From Paenarthrobacter nitroguajacolicus (GTDB taxonomy: Bacteria > Actinomycetota > Actinomycetes > Actinomycetales > Micrococcaceae): 64,000 nucleotides of DNA. The notes under the pieces are model-generated. The model was not told the origin of the DNA, made no database searches, and was given only the letters and a program-made list of their open reading frames with translations. The DNA is taken from NCBI RefSeq assembly GCF_029952445.1, contig NZ_JAQPPK010000022.1:1-64000 (forward strand). Direction: 5' to 3'. Each line of letters opens with the position of its first letter. The first letter of the stretch is position 1. Below are positions 45,540-53,791 of the stretch, one piece after another. The position numbers were made by a program, and so were the translations under genes.

Positions 45540-45698
45540 ATGTGGTCGGTAGTCCTCATGGGCTTGGCCGGCGTCTTGGTTGGTGGGGGAATTTCCTTCC
45601 ATCAGCAAAAGAAGCCGCGTTGGGTCTCCATTTCCTTTTATGTGCTGGCCGGGATGTCCCTGCTGGCTGCCTATCTCCTGACACTTCCCGGTAACTGA
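45540..45698 (+). CDS. Small two-helix membrane protein inside the his cluster
   Basis: A 52-codon ORF whose ATG begins on the base after the hisH stop codon. The product has two hydrophobic segments ([17 protein letters not shown] and [17 protein letters not shown]) joined by a basic HQQKKPRW turn. Its tight fit between hisH and hisA and its membrane pattern suggest a genuine gene. No family is recognised and no link to histidine synthesis is evident. Confidence 0.6.
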   Translation: MWSVVLMGLAGVLVGGGISFHQQKKPRWVSISFYVLAGMSLLAAYLLTLPGN

Positions 45699-45742
45699 AC
45701 CGCCGGTCCACAAGCCGGCGACCCCCAACACCAAGGACACTC

Positions 45743-46486
45743 ATGACCACCTCCTCCCAGTCCGTTTTGGAACTCCTGCCTGCCGTCGACATCGTTGACG
45801 GCCAGGCAGTGCGCCTCCTGCAAGGAGAGGCGGGCTCGGAAACCAGCTACGGAACGCCCCTCGAGGCAGCCTTGAACTGGCAGAACGACGGGGCTGAATG
45901 GGTTCATATGGTTGACCTGGACGCTGCCTTCGGCCGTGGCAACAACGCAGCCCTCATCAGCGAGGTCGTGTCGCAGCTCAAGGTCAAGGTAGAGCTGTCC
46001 GGCGGCCTGCGGGACGACGAATCCCTGGAGCGGGCCCTCGAGTTGGGTGTTGCCCGGGTGAACCTTGGTACTGCGGCGTTGGAAAACCCCGAGTGGACCA
46101 AGCGTGCAATCGAACGTTTTGGTGACAAGATCGCCGTCGGCCTTGATGTTCGAGGCACCACCCTTGCCGGCCGTGGCTGGACCAAGGAGGGCGGCGACCT
46201 TTGGGAGGTTTTGGCCCGGCTTGAGGACGCAGGATGCGCCCGCTATGTGGTGACGGACGTGACCAAGGACGGCACGCTGCAGGGTCCCAACGTGGAACTG
46301 CTGCGCAGCATGGTTGAGAAGACCGGCAAGCCCGTGGTGGCTTCCGGTGGCATCTCCAGCCTGGAGGACCTCAAAGTCCTGCGCGAGCTCGTGCCGCTGG
46401 GTGTTGAGGGTGCGATTGTTGGCAAGGCCTTGTACGCCGGAGCCTTCACCTTGCCTGAAGCCCTGGACGTGGCCGGCCGCCGCTGA
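45743..46486 (+). CDS. hisA: ProFAR isomerase HisA/PriA
   Basis: A 247-residue TIM-barrel isomerase with the catalytic aspartates in [10 protein letters not shown] and [11 protein letters not shown], plus [13 protein letters not shown] and [12 protein letters not shown] phosphate-binding loops. In actinobacteria lacking trpF this protein (PriA) also isomerises phosphoribosylanthranilate; whether that holds here depends on a trpF search. AAGGACACTC precedes ATG 45743. The stop overlaps the sseB start by one base. Confidence 0.96.
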   Translation: MTTSSQSVLELLPAVDIVDGQAVRLLQGEAGSETSYGTPLEAALNWQNDGAEWVHMVDLDAAFGRGNNAALISEVVSQLKVKVELSGGLRDDESLERALELGVARVNLGTAALENPEWTKRAIERFGDKIAVGLDVRGTTLAGRGWTKEGGDLWEVLARLEDAGCARYVVTDVTKDGTLQGPNVELLRSMVEKTGKPVVASGGISSLEDLKVLRELVPLGVEGAIVGKALYAGAFTLPEALDVAGRR

Positions 46487-47406
46487 TGGGCCGCCACTCA
46501 GCCCACCAGCCCGAAGAGGCGGGGATGCACCATGCGGAGAAGCGTGAACTGCCTGGCCATATCGCCGCAGCATTGGCAGGTGCCGGGGGAGCAGCGGATT
46601 CCGCGGGCCAGCCCTGGGCCGGCAGAAGCCTCGCCGGTGACGACGCCAGGATCCATAATTTCGAGGATGACGACGGAACTGCCGACGCCGGGTATCTCGC
46701 CGCCGTGGCGGCGCTGGTCGACGGAAGCGGTAGTGAGGCCGACGTTGTGGCTTCGCTGGCGACGGCACGGGTCTTTGTTCCTGTAGTTGCCCAGCTTGCC
46801 GAGGAAGCCGAGGGCGTCGACGGCCTGCACGCCGACAAGCAGGCCGATATGGCATTGGTCACACTCAAGGCTCCCGATGGCCGTACGGCGATGCCGGTGT
46901 TCACCTCCTCGGCGGCCTTGGAGGCATGGCACCCCCAAGCCCGCCCTGTGGCTGTCTACGCCGCGCGGGCGGCACTTTCGGCGGTGTCCGAAGGCGCCCA
47001 GCTACTGGTGTTGGACCCAGGCTCAGACTTTGCCTTCGTCGTGCGGCGTCCCGCCCTCTGGGCCCTTGCGCAGCAGAAGGACTGGACGCCGTCATACCTT
47101 GATGATCAACTGGAGACTGCTCTCGTTTCGACGGTTTCAGCCTTCACCGCAGTCCGACGCCTTGAGACACAGGCCGGCGGCGGCGTTGCCTCGCTCACCG
47201 CTGGTGGACAGCAGGTGGCCGGAGGCGGCCCAGGTCCGGAACTGCGCGTGGTGCTCTTCCTTGAGGACGGACTCGACGCCGAAGCGGTGCAGACGCTTGT
47301 CGCCCAACTGAACGACACGTGGGCACGCATGGATTCCTTTGCCGAAGGCGTCGATTCCATGGAAGTAAAACTGCAGCGCGCAGCACAGGAGCCAGCGCCG
47401 CACTAA
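46486..47406 (+). CDS. SseB family protein
   Basis: A 306-residue protein. The first half contains the SseB-like fold (ATARVFVPVVAQLAE..., MALVTLKAPDGRTAMPVFTSSAALEAWHP), named after the E. coli enhancer of serine sensitivity, and the last third resembles the SseB C-terminal domain (ELRVVLFLEDGLDAEAVQTL). Molecular function is not established. A Gly/Ala/Pro-rich segment separates the two. It is translationally coupled to hisA. Confidence 0.85.
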   Translation: MGRHSAHQPEEAGMHHAEKRELPGHIAAALAGAGGAADSAGQPWAGRSLAGDDARIHNFEDDDGTADAGYLAAVAALVDGSGSEADVVASLATARVFVPVVAQLAEEAEGVDGLHADKQADMALVTLKAPDGRTAMPVFTSSAALEAWHPQARPVAVYAARAALSAVSEGAQLLVLDPGSDFAFVVRRPALWALAQQKDWTPSYLDDQLETALVSTVSAFTAVRRLETQAGGGVASLTAGGQQVAGGGPGPELRVVLFLEDGLDAEAVQTLVAQLNDTWARMDSFAEGVDSMEVKLQRAAQEPAPH

Positions 47407-47455
47407 TGGCAGGTCCGTTTCCCCGGGGCTGCCCGGGGAAATGAGGATTGAGCCA

Positions 47456-48760
47456 GTGAACTTCGCTCTCTACAAAGAGATGCTGTCAATACGCCCTGTC
47501 CGGCGGTTGCTGGTTGTTGGGATGATTGCCCGAATCCCGCATTCGGCCGCGGGGGTGCTCCTTACCCTTCATATTGTCCTGACGCTTGGCCAAGGCTACG
47601 CCGCTGCCGGCGCGGCAGCCGCAGTGATGACCATCGGCATCGCCCTGGGCGCTCCGTGGCGCGGCCGCCGGGTGGACATGGTGGGACTGCGCAAGGCCCT
47701 GATCCCGTCGGTTGTCTCCGAAACCGTCATATGGTCGATCGTGCCGCACGTTTCCTATCAATGGCTGCTGCCGCTGGTCTTTATCGGCGGACTCTTCACG
47801 CTGCCGATCTTCAGTGTTGTCCGCCAGTCGTTGGGCGTCATGGTGGACGGGGAGCAGCGCCGTTCGGCGTTTGCCTTGGACTCCATTGCCACTGAGCTTG
47901 TGTTCATGATTGGCCCGGCGGTCGGCGCCGTGGTCGCGACAAGCGGCTACTCGGCTTTAGGCCTCACCGCCGTGGGGATCTCCGTGTCCGTGGCCGGACT
48001 TTTCCTCATGTGGTTCAACCCGCCTACCCGCTCCGAAGTGGCCTGCACGCCCGAGGAATCGGCTGACAGGGAGTCGGACGAGATTGCCGCTGCCGAGGCG
48101 GCGATGGTGGCGTCCGCTCCTGCGCACGTCCAGGAAGCTGCCTCCGAGATGGGATCGGCGAACTCGCGCACCGCAGCCCTCAGGAACCGGGTGGCCAGGA
48201 ACTTCACCTGGTTCACTGTTTCCGTGGCCGCACTCTTCGTAGTAGCCGCGGGCTCCGGCATGGTGCTCAGCGGCTCCGACGTCAGCATAGTTGGGCTGCT
48301 GGAACGCGGCGGGCACCAGAATCAGATCGGAATTGTGTTCTTTTTCTGGTGTGCCGCGTCTGTTGTCGGTGGCCTCATTTACGGTTCAATGAAGCGGTCT
48401 ATCTCACCGATGCTTCTTTTGCTGGGCATGGCTGCCCTGACCATTCCGATGGGCTTTGCCCAGGACACCTGGACCTTGGCGTTCCTCTCGCTCCTGCCGG
48501 GCCTGTTGTGCGCGCCGGTCCTATCGGCGTCCTCCGAGAAGGTGGCGGACCTGGTGGAAGAGGAGCGCCGCGGGGAGGCCATGGGCTGGTACGGATCCGC
48601 CCTGACGGCCGGCGTAGCTTTGGGCGCGCCCCTTGCCGGGGTCTTCATCGACACCGTTGGTCCGTCGGGCGGCTTTGCGGCGGTCGGCATCGCCGGCGTG
48701 GCGCTGTGCGCCACCGGCTTGGTCCTCATGTCCATCCGCCGCAGGGCAGCCAGGATCTGA
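47456..48760 (+). CDS. Major facilitator superfamily transporter
   Basis: A protein of about 434 residues with twelve predicted membrane helices and a hydrophilic central loop (about residues 190-245, rich in Ala/Glu/Ser). The first loop has the MFS-like GRRVDMVGLRK. Sequence resembles uncharacterised actinobacterial efflux-type MFS proteins. GTG 47456 is preferred, with TGAGGA 8 bases upstream; an in-frame ATG at 47441 is possible. It ends at a long bidirectional terminator. Confidence 0.85.
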   Translation: MNFALYKEMLSIRPVRRLLVVGMIARIPHSAAGVLLTLHIVLTLGQGYAAAGAAAAVMTIGIALGAPWRGRRVDMVGLRKALIPSVVSETVIWSIVPHVSYQWLLPLVFIGGLFTLPIFSVVRQSLGVMVDGEQRRSAFALDSIATELVFMIGPAVGAVVATSGYSALGLTAVGISVSVAGLFLMWFNPPTRSEVACTPEESADRESDEIAAAEAAMVASAPAHVQEAASEMGSANSRTAALRNRVARNFTWFTVSVAALFVVAAGSGMVLSGSDVSIVGLLERGGHQNQIGIVFFFWCAASVVGGLIYGSMKRSISPMLLLLGMAALTIPMGFAQDTWTLAFLSLLPGLLCAPVLSASSEKVADLVEEERRGEAMGWYGSALTAGVALGAPLAGVFIDTVGPSGGFAAVGIAGVALCATGLVLMSIRRRAARI

Positions 48761-48774
48761 GCGGGCGGAAAGCC

Positions 48775-48830
48775 AACAGACGACGACGGCGGGCCGACCA
48801 CTGAAGGTCGGTCCGCCGTCGTCGTCTGTT
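48775..48830. terminator. 25-bp bidirectional terminator hairpin
   Basis: Arms 48775-48799 and 48806-48830 pair over 25 bp with one G-U and a 6-base loop. It lies between the convergent MFS and DUF1844 genes. The outer pairs are A-T (AACAG/CTGTT), as expected for use on both strands. Confidence 0.85.
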
Positions 48831-48859
48831 GAGGCAGTTTGGGGCTAGTTAATTTGGGG

Positions 48860-49255
48860 CTAGTTAACCGGTCCCGTGAACTTTTCGCCGGGTCCCTTGC
48901 CGGGGGCGTCCGGAATGATGGATGCCTCGCGGAAGGCCAACTGCAGGGAGCGCAGGCCGTCGCGCAACGGTCCGGCGTGCTGCGAACCGATTTCGGGGGC
49001 GGCAGCGGAAACCAGTCCGGCGAGGGCGGTGATCAACTTGCGGGCTTCGTCGAGGTCCTTGAGGTCCTCGGCGTTGGGGTCGTCGGCAAGCCCCACCTTG
49101 ACGGCTGCGGCACTCATGAGGTGCACGGCGCCGGTAGTGATGACTTCCACGGCCGGAACTTCGGCGATGTCGCGGATCTGCTGGGAGACCCCGGCGTCAC
49201 CGGCGGGGGCGTCTCCGCCGAAGGAGTTGCGGGAATTGCTGTCTTCAGTGCTCAT
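48860..49255 (-). CDS. DUF1844 domain protein
   Basis: A protein of about 131 residues with the DUF1844 pattern: VITTGAVHLMSAAAVKVGLADD, DLDEARKLITALAGLVSAA, and a C-terminal LRDGLRSLQLAFREAS helix. Homologues are located next to infC in many actinobacteria; function unknown. MSTEDSN at 49255 is preferred over an in-frame ATG at 49297. It is divergent from infC. Confidence 0.85.
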   Translation of the reverse strand: MSTEDSNSRNSFGGDAPAGDAGVSQQIRDIAEVPAVEVITTGAVHLMSAAAVKVGLADDPNAEDLKDLDEARKLITALAGLVSAAAPEIGSQHAGPLRDGLRSLQLAFREASIIPDAPGKGPGEKFTGPVN

Positions 49256-49358
49256 ACTGGTAAGCTTGTCACAGACCGACTGGAAGTCGTTATTCACGGA
49301 TCGTATCCACAGTCAACAGTCCCGCCGCCCGCAATGTGCGCTTGGCGGGTTGTTTCTG

Positions 49359-49519
49359 TAGAATTGACTTTCAGTTTGCAAGCGGAGTTCTCTCCCACCC
49401 GCGTCAGCCGTTTCCCTCCGGGGACAGGATCCCCTTTGAGGGACAAGAGGTTGCCGGGTACCTGGTCGGGCACTGCGGGGTTGATCCCCGGAAGTGCGTA
49501 CTTCCCGTTGAGGAAGTAC
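49359..49519 (+). promoter_or_regulatory. Promoter and structured leader of the infC operon
   Basis: TAGAAT (49359-49364) would begin a leader of about 235 bases. It can fold into GCACT..GGGG-TTGAT-CCCC..AGTGC (49470-49497) and GTACTTCC/GGAAGTAC (49498-49505/49512-49519). In other bacteria this operon is autoregulated by L20 or IF3 at such leaders; that role here is inferred. Confidence 0.5.
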
Positions 49520-49607
49520 AGCCGATCTTCGAGGCCTTCGATTGCGCCAGCAATTGGGGGCCTTCTCTATTTGCTGGTGACACCACCACAACCACAGGAG
49601 CTTTAAC

Positions 49608-50666
49608 ATTAGCGAGCCAAGAATCAATGAGCGTATCCGCGTCCCCGAGGTGCGGCTGGTCGGTCCTGCCGGCGAACAGGTAGGAATTGTCCGCATCGAG
49701 GACGCACTGCGTCTGGCTGCCGAATCCGATCTCGATCTCGTTGAAGTTGCGCCGCAGGCTAAGCCTCCTGTTTGCAAGTTGATGGACTTCGGCAAGTACA
49801 AGTACGAAGCCGCCGTCAAGGCACGCGAAGCCCGCAAGAACCAAACCAACACGGTTCTGAAGGAAATTCGCTTCCGCCTCAAGATCGACAAGCACGACTA
49901 CGAAACCAAGCGTGGGCACGCCCTTCGCTTCCTCGGAGCCGGTGACAAGGTCAAGGCCATGATCCAGTTCCGCGGCCGCGAGCAGCAGCGTCCTGAAATG
50001 GGCATCCGCTTGCTTCAGCGTTTCGCTGAAGACGTGGCTGAGGTTGGCGTCATCGAGTCCAGCCCGCGCATCGATGGCCGCAACATGGTCATGGTGATCG
50101 GACCGCTGAAGAACAAGGCAGAAGCCAAGGCTGAAGCCCGCCGCGCCACCCAGCGTGCAGAAGCCAAGGCCCAGAACGAAGCCAAGGCCGCTGGCCGCGT
50201 GGACACCACGGGAGAGCAGGCACCGCTGACGCAGAGCCTGGCTGACCTTCTGCCCGAAGGCTTCAAGGTCTCCGAAGAGGAAGCAACGCAGGAAGCTCCG
50301 GCGACTGCCGAGGCTCCCGCCGTTGAAGAAGCACCGGTTGCCGAAGAGGCTGCAGTTGAAGCTCCGGTTGCAGAAGAGGCACCCGCCCCGGTGGTAGAGG
50401 AAGCACCCGCTGCTGAGGAAGCTCCGGCTCCCAAGGCGGCTCCGGAAGCTCCGGCTGCCAAGGTCGCTCCGGCTCCCAAGGCAGCTCCAGCTCCAAAGGC
50501 GGCTCCGGCGGAGGCGGCTCCCAAGCCTGTCGTTCCGGCTGCGGCTCCGAAGCCGGCTGTTCCTTCGGCTCCCAAGCCTGTCGCCAAGCCGGCTGCACCC
50601 AAGCCGGCAGCTCGGCCCGCAGCCCCCAAGGCCGCGCCGAAGCCTGCATCACGCAAGACCAATTAG
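49608..50666 (+). CDS. infC: Translation initiation factor IF-3 with ATT start codon and long tail
   Basis: IF3 keeps subunits apart and checks the start codon and initiator tRNA. The gene starts at ATT 49608 with AGGAG seven bases upstream; the resulting N-terminus [19 protein letters not shown] matches IF3, whereas the first ATG (49626) and GTG (49644) would remove conserved residues. The core has [29 protein letters not shown] and the C-terminal RHDYxTK-type [17 protein letters not shown] normal IF3 is about 170-200 residues; here about 150 extra residues form an Ala/Pro/Glu then Ala/Pro/Lys-rich tail (to residue 352). Confidence 0.95.
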   Translation: MSEPRINERIRVPEVRLVGPAGEQVGIVRIEDALRLAAESDLDLVEVAPQAKPPVCKLMDFGKYKYEAAVKAREARKNQTNTVLKEIRFRLKIDKHDYETKRGHALRFLGAGDKVKAMIQFRGREQQRPEMGIRLLQRFAEDVAEVGVIESSPRIDGRNMVMVIGPLKNKAEAKAEARRATQRAEAKAQNEAKAAGRVDTTGEQAPLTQSLADLLPEGFKVSEEEATQEAPATAEAPAVEEAPVAEEAAVEAPVAEEAPAPVVEEAPAAEEAPAPKAAPEAPAAKVAPAPKAAPAPKAAPAEAAPKPVVPAAAPKPAVPSAPKPVAKPAAPKPAARPAAPKAAPKPASRKTN

Positions 50667-50739
50667 TTCAACGCCGCGGAGGCTTTGGCCTCCACCGGCA
50701 AGCAACCAGCACGTCGGCCCCCGTTGGCCGGCTGCGCGA

Positions 50740-50745
50740 TAGAAT
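50740..50745 (+). promoter_or_regulatory. Possible internal promoter of rpmI
   Basis: TAGAAT sits inside the small palindrome GCGAT-AGA-ATCGC (50736-50748), about 40 bases before rpmI. Confidence 0.35.
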
Positions 50746-50784
50746 CGCGGACTTGTCCGTGGATACGTAAGGAGATCGGTTCCC

Positions 50785-50979
50785 ATGCCGAAGATGAAGA
50801 CCCACAGCGGTGCTAAGAAGCGCTTCAAGCTGACCGGTACCGGCAAGCTGAAGCGTCAGCAGGCCAACCGCCGTCACTACCTGGAGCACAAGTCCTCCAG
50901 GCTGACCCGTCGCCTCGCCGGCGACAAGCTCGTCTTCAAGGGCGATGCCAAGGTCATCAAGAAGATGCTCGGCGTCTAA
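50785..50979 (+). CDS. rpmI: 50S ribosomal protein L35
   Basis: The 64-residue basic protein has the L35 pattern [42 protein letters not shown] lies upstream of ATG 50785. It is the middle gene of the conserved infC-rpmI-rplT operon, 118 bases after infC. Confidence 0.98.
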   Translation: MPKMKTHSGAKKRFKLTGTGKLKRQQANRRHYLEHKSSRLTRRLAGDKLVFKGDAKVIKKMLGV

Positions 50980-50993
50980 GTTCCAAGTTCTTT

Positions 50994-51017
50994 GGTTACT
51001 GCCATCCGGCAGTAACC
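50994..51017 (+). terminator. Hairpin between rpmI and rplT
   Basis: GGTTACTGCC (50994-51003), ATCC loop, GGCAGTAACC (51008-51017): a perfect 10-bp stem in a 119-base intercistronic gap. It may be a processing or L20-binding element rather than a true terminator. Confidence 0.6.
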
Positions 51018-51098
51018 GACTACACCAAAAGCCTTCTCAGGCCGGCCGGGTTTCCGGCAGTAGCAGCTTGGGATAAAGATTTCTGAAGGAGTACGCAC

Positions 51099-51764
51099 GT
51101 GGCACGTGTGAAGCGGGCGGTAAACGCCCACAAGAAGCGCCGGGTTGTCCTCGAACGCGCCAAGGGTTACCGCGGTCAGCGTTCGCGCTTGTACCGCAAG
51201 GCCAAAGAGCAGCTGCTGCACTCGTTTGTGTACAGCTACGGCGACCGCCGCAAGAAGAAGGGCGACTTCCGTCGCCTCTGGATCCAGCGCATCAACGCTG
51301 CATCCCGCGCCAACGGCCTCACCTACAACCGTCTTATCCAGGGCCTCAAGGCCGCTGAGGTTGAGGTTGACCGCCGTATGCTGGCCGAACTGGCTGTTTC
51401 CGATGCCAACGCTTTCGCCGCTCTGGTGAACGTTGCCAAGGCTGCACTCCCGGCTGACACGTCCGCTCCGGCTGCCAAGGCTGCTCCCAAGGCCAAGGTT
51501 GCCACGGCTGTTGCCACGGCTCCGGCTGTCAAGGCTGTTGTCTCCGAGAAGCCGGCCATCGACGGCGCAGTTGCCGCTGATGGTGACGAGGCTCCGGAAG
51601 GCTACGCCATCAAGGGCAACGCCGAGTCCAAGAAGTACCACGTTCCGGGTTCCACCTGGTACAACACCACCGCTGCTGAGTACTGGTTCTCCACGGTTGA
51701 AGCTGCAAAGGCTGCCGGTTTCGAGCCGGCCGGCGGCGAAGCCCGCCAGCAGATCAAGAACTAG
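51099..51764 (+). CDS. rplT: 50S ribosomal protein L20 with C-terminal sunset-like domain
   Basis: Residues 1-117 are a complete L20 ([57 protein letters not shown]), which nucleates 50S assembly. L20 normally ends there. This 221-residue protein continues with an Ala/Lys/Val-rich linker (about 118-165) and a domain with [40 protein letters not shown], matching the pattern of the sunset domain seen at the C-termini of various actinobacterial proteins. GTG 51099 has GAAGGAG upstream. The extension probably projects from the ribosome; its role is unknown. Confidence 0.95.
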   Translation: MARVKRAVNAHKKRRVVLERAKGYRGQRSRLYRKAKEQLLHSFVYSYGDRRKKKGDFRRLWIQRINAASRANGLTYNRLIQGLKAAEVEVDRRMLAELAVSDANAFAALVNVAKAALPADTSAPAAKAAPKAKVATAVATAPAVKAVVSEKPAIDGAVAADGDEAPEGYAIKGNAESKKYHVPGSTWYNTTAAEYWFSTVEAAKAAGFEPAGGEARQQIKN

Positions 51765-51777
51765 TCGCAACTGCCAC

Positions 51778-51783
51778 TAAAGT
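51778..51783 (+). promoter_or_regulatory. -10 hexamer of the TrmH-family methylase gene (leaderless)
   Basis: TAAAGT is followed by 7 bases and ATG 51791. Confidence 0.6.
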
Positions 51784-51790
51784 TCTTTAT

Positions 51791-52702
51791 ATGAACGAAA
51801 CCGGGCGCCCGCAAGACTTTCCGATGACCAACCCCCGAGCAGATCGGGTGAGGGACGTCGCCAAGCTTGCCGGGCGCCCGGCGCGTTTAAAGCGCGGCCG
51901 GTTCCTCGCTGAGGGACCGCAGGCGGTGCGCGAGGCTTTGACCCTGCACCGTAGCCGTACAGCGTCCGGCGGTTCCGCCGTCGTACATGAAGTTTTTGCC
52001 AGTGAGGCGTGCCTTGACCGCCTCCCGGAACTCGCCGACCTGGCGCAGGGAACGCTGCTCCGGCTGGCGAGCGATGAAGTGTTGTCCGCCATGGCGGACA
52101 CCGTCAACCCGCAGGGGATCGTCGCGGTCTGCAGTTTCGTCGACGTCAGCCTGGATTCAGTGCTCGACGCCGGTCCGCGGCTTCTGGCGGTCATGTGCCA
52201 GGTGCGTGACCCCGGCAACGCGGGGACCGTGCTCCGGGCCGCCGATGCCGCGGGGGCAGATGCCGTGGTCCTGACAGGTTCCAGCGTGGACATCTACAAC
52301 CCGAAGGCTGTCCGCTCCACAGCGGGTTCACTGTTCCACCTGCCGGTGGTCCTGGGGGCGGACGTCGAGGAACTGGTGGCGCAGTGCCGGGAGCGCGGAA
52401 TCGGCATCCTGGCCGCCGACGGTTATGGAACCCTCAACCTGGACAAACTCCAGGACGAGAACGCCGCACGCAGGCTCGGCAACAGTTCCGTGACGTCGGA
52501 CTACGCCCTTGAGGAGCCGACGGCGTGGCTTTTCGGCAATGAGGCTCAGGGTTTGTCTGACGGTGAACTCGCGCTTGCCGACCACCGTGTCGCGGTACCC
52601 GTGTACGGGGCGGCCGAGAGCCTGAACCTTGGCACCGCCGCCACCGTATGCCTTTACGCCAGTGCACGTTCGCAGCAGGGCGCCCGAGTGGGGAATGCGT
52701 AA
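51791..52702 (+). CDS. TrmH/SpoU-family RNA 2'-O-methyltransferase
   Basis: A 303-residue knotted SPOUT methyltransferase. The N-terminal substrate-binding region (VAKLAGRPARLKRGRFLAEG) is followed by the three SpoU motifs: VRDPGNAGTVLRAADAAGAD, WLFGNEAQGL and VYGAAESLNLGTAA. It resembles 23S rRNA methylases of the RlmB/TsnR type, and genes downstream of rplT are commonly of this kind. The exact nucleotide target is uncertain. Confidence 0.92.
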   Translation: MNETGRPQDFPMTNPRADRVRDVAKLAGRPARLKRGRFLAEGPQAVREALTLHRSRTASGGSAVVHEVFASEACLDRLPELADLAQGTLLRLASDEVLSAMADTVNPQGIVAVCSFVDVSLDSVLDAGPRLLAVMCQVRDPGNAGTVLRAADAAGADAVVLTGSSVDIYNPKAVRSTAGSLFHLPVVLGADVEELVAQCRERGIGILAADGYGTLNLDKLQDENAARRLGNSSVTSDYALEEPTAWLFGNEAQGLSDGELALADHRVAVPVYGAAESLNLGTAATVCLYASARSQQGARVGNA

Positions 52703-52803
52703 ATCGCGCGCCAGCCGGGTACGGTATTGCTTGCAAGATCAGACGATGACGACTCTTCTTGGCCATTTCCATTCTTTCCCAAACCCGAAGAGGTGAAGCT
52801 TTC

Positions 52804-53727
52804 GTGGCTGCAGGTGGCGGTACCAAAGCGATTGTGGCGGCTCTCGCCGCGAACTTAACCATCGCTGTTCTGAAGTTCATTGCATTCTTCCTGACGGCGT
52901 CATCGTCCATGCTCGCCGAGGCAATCCACTCGGTGGCCGATTCCGGTAACCAGGTCCTGCTGCTGGTGGGCGGGAAGCGTTCCAAGAAGGCGGCCAGCCC
53001 GGAGCACCCGTTCGGTTATGGCCGCGAACGCTACATCTATGCTTTCATCGTCTCGATTGTGCTGTTCAGCGTCGGTGGCCTGTTCGCCCTTTACGAGGCC
53101 TGGGAGAAGTTCCAGCACCCGCATGGCATCGAGGGCGGCTTCTGGTGGGTGCCCTTGGCCGTTCTGGTCGGGGCGATCATTGCAGAAGGTTTCTCCTTCC
53201 GGACGGCGATCATCGAATCGAACCATATCCGCGGCAAGCAAAGCTGGGCGAAATTCATCCGCAATGCCAAGCAACCGGAACTCCCGGTCATTCTCCTGGA
53301 AGATTTCGGGGCCCTGCTTGGCCTGGTCTTTGCACTGTTCGGCGTCAGCATGACCCTGGTCACCGGCGACGGTGTGTGGGACGCGTTCGGAACCGCCATG
53401 ATCGGCCTGCTGTTGGTGGCCATCGCTGTGGTCCTGGCGATGGAAACCAAGTCCCTGCTGCTGGGGGAGTCCGCCACCAAGGAAGACGTCCAGCGTATCT
53501 CCGACGCCCTCCAGGCGGACGGAACCCGGATCATCCACCTCAAGACCATGCACCTCGGACCCGAGGAACTGCTGGTGGCGGCGAAGATCTCCATGGAAGC
53601 TTCTGAAACGGGCGAGGAAATCGCCAAGGGAATTGACGACGCCGAGCGGCGGATCCGCGCGGCCGTTCCCATTGCCCGGGTCATTTACCTCGAGCCGGAC
53701 ATCGAGCGCGTACAGGCTCAGGCCTAG
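52804..53727 (+). CDS. Cation diffusion facilitator family transporter (SLC30A9-like)
   Basis: A 307-residue protein with six membrane helices. The first metal site is in AEAIHSVADSGNQ (HxxxD); the second site, usually HxxxD, appears as LLEDFGALLG, as in the SLC30A9/ZnT9-like branch. HPFGYGRERYIYAF is also typical of this branch. The C-terminal cytoplasmic domain ends in VIYLEPDIERVQ. The metal (zinc, manganese or other) is not predictable. GTG 52804 is chosen because AGAGGTGA lies upstream; a possible -10 TACGGT is at 52720-52725. Confidence 0.88.
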   Translation: MAAGGGTKAIVAALAANLTIAVLKFIAFFLTASSSMLAEAIHSVADSGNQVLLLVGGKRSKKAASPEHPFGYGRERYIYAFIVSIVLFSVGGLFALYEAWEKFQHPHGIEGGFWWVPLAVLVGAIIAEGFSFRTAIIESNHIRGKQSWAKFIRNAKQPELPVILLEDFGALLGLVFALFGVSMTLVTGDGVWDAFGTAMIGLLLVAIAVVLAMETKSLLLGESATKEDVQRISDALQADGTRIIHLKTMHLGPEELLVAAKISMEASETGEEIAKGIDDAERRIRAAVPIARVIYLEPDIERVQAQA

Positions 53728-53734
53728 AAAACCA

Positions 53735-53785
53735 GCCTTAACAAAGAATGGCTCCGCACAATGCGGAGCCATTCTTTGTTAAGGC
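53735..53785. terminator. Perfect 24-bp bidirectional terminator hairpin
   Basis: GCCTTAACAAAGAATGGCTCCGCA (arm 53735-53758) pairs fully with 53762-53785 around a 3-base loop. It separates the convergent CDF and MFS genes. A-rich 5' arm and T-rich 3' arm on both strands fit bidirectional termination. Confidence 0.9.
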
Positions 53786-53791
53786 GGGAAA

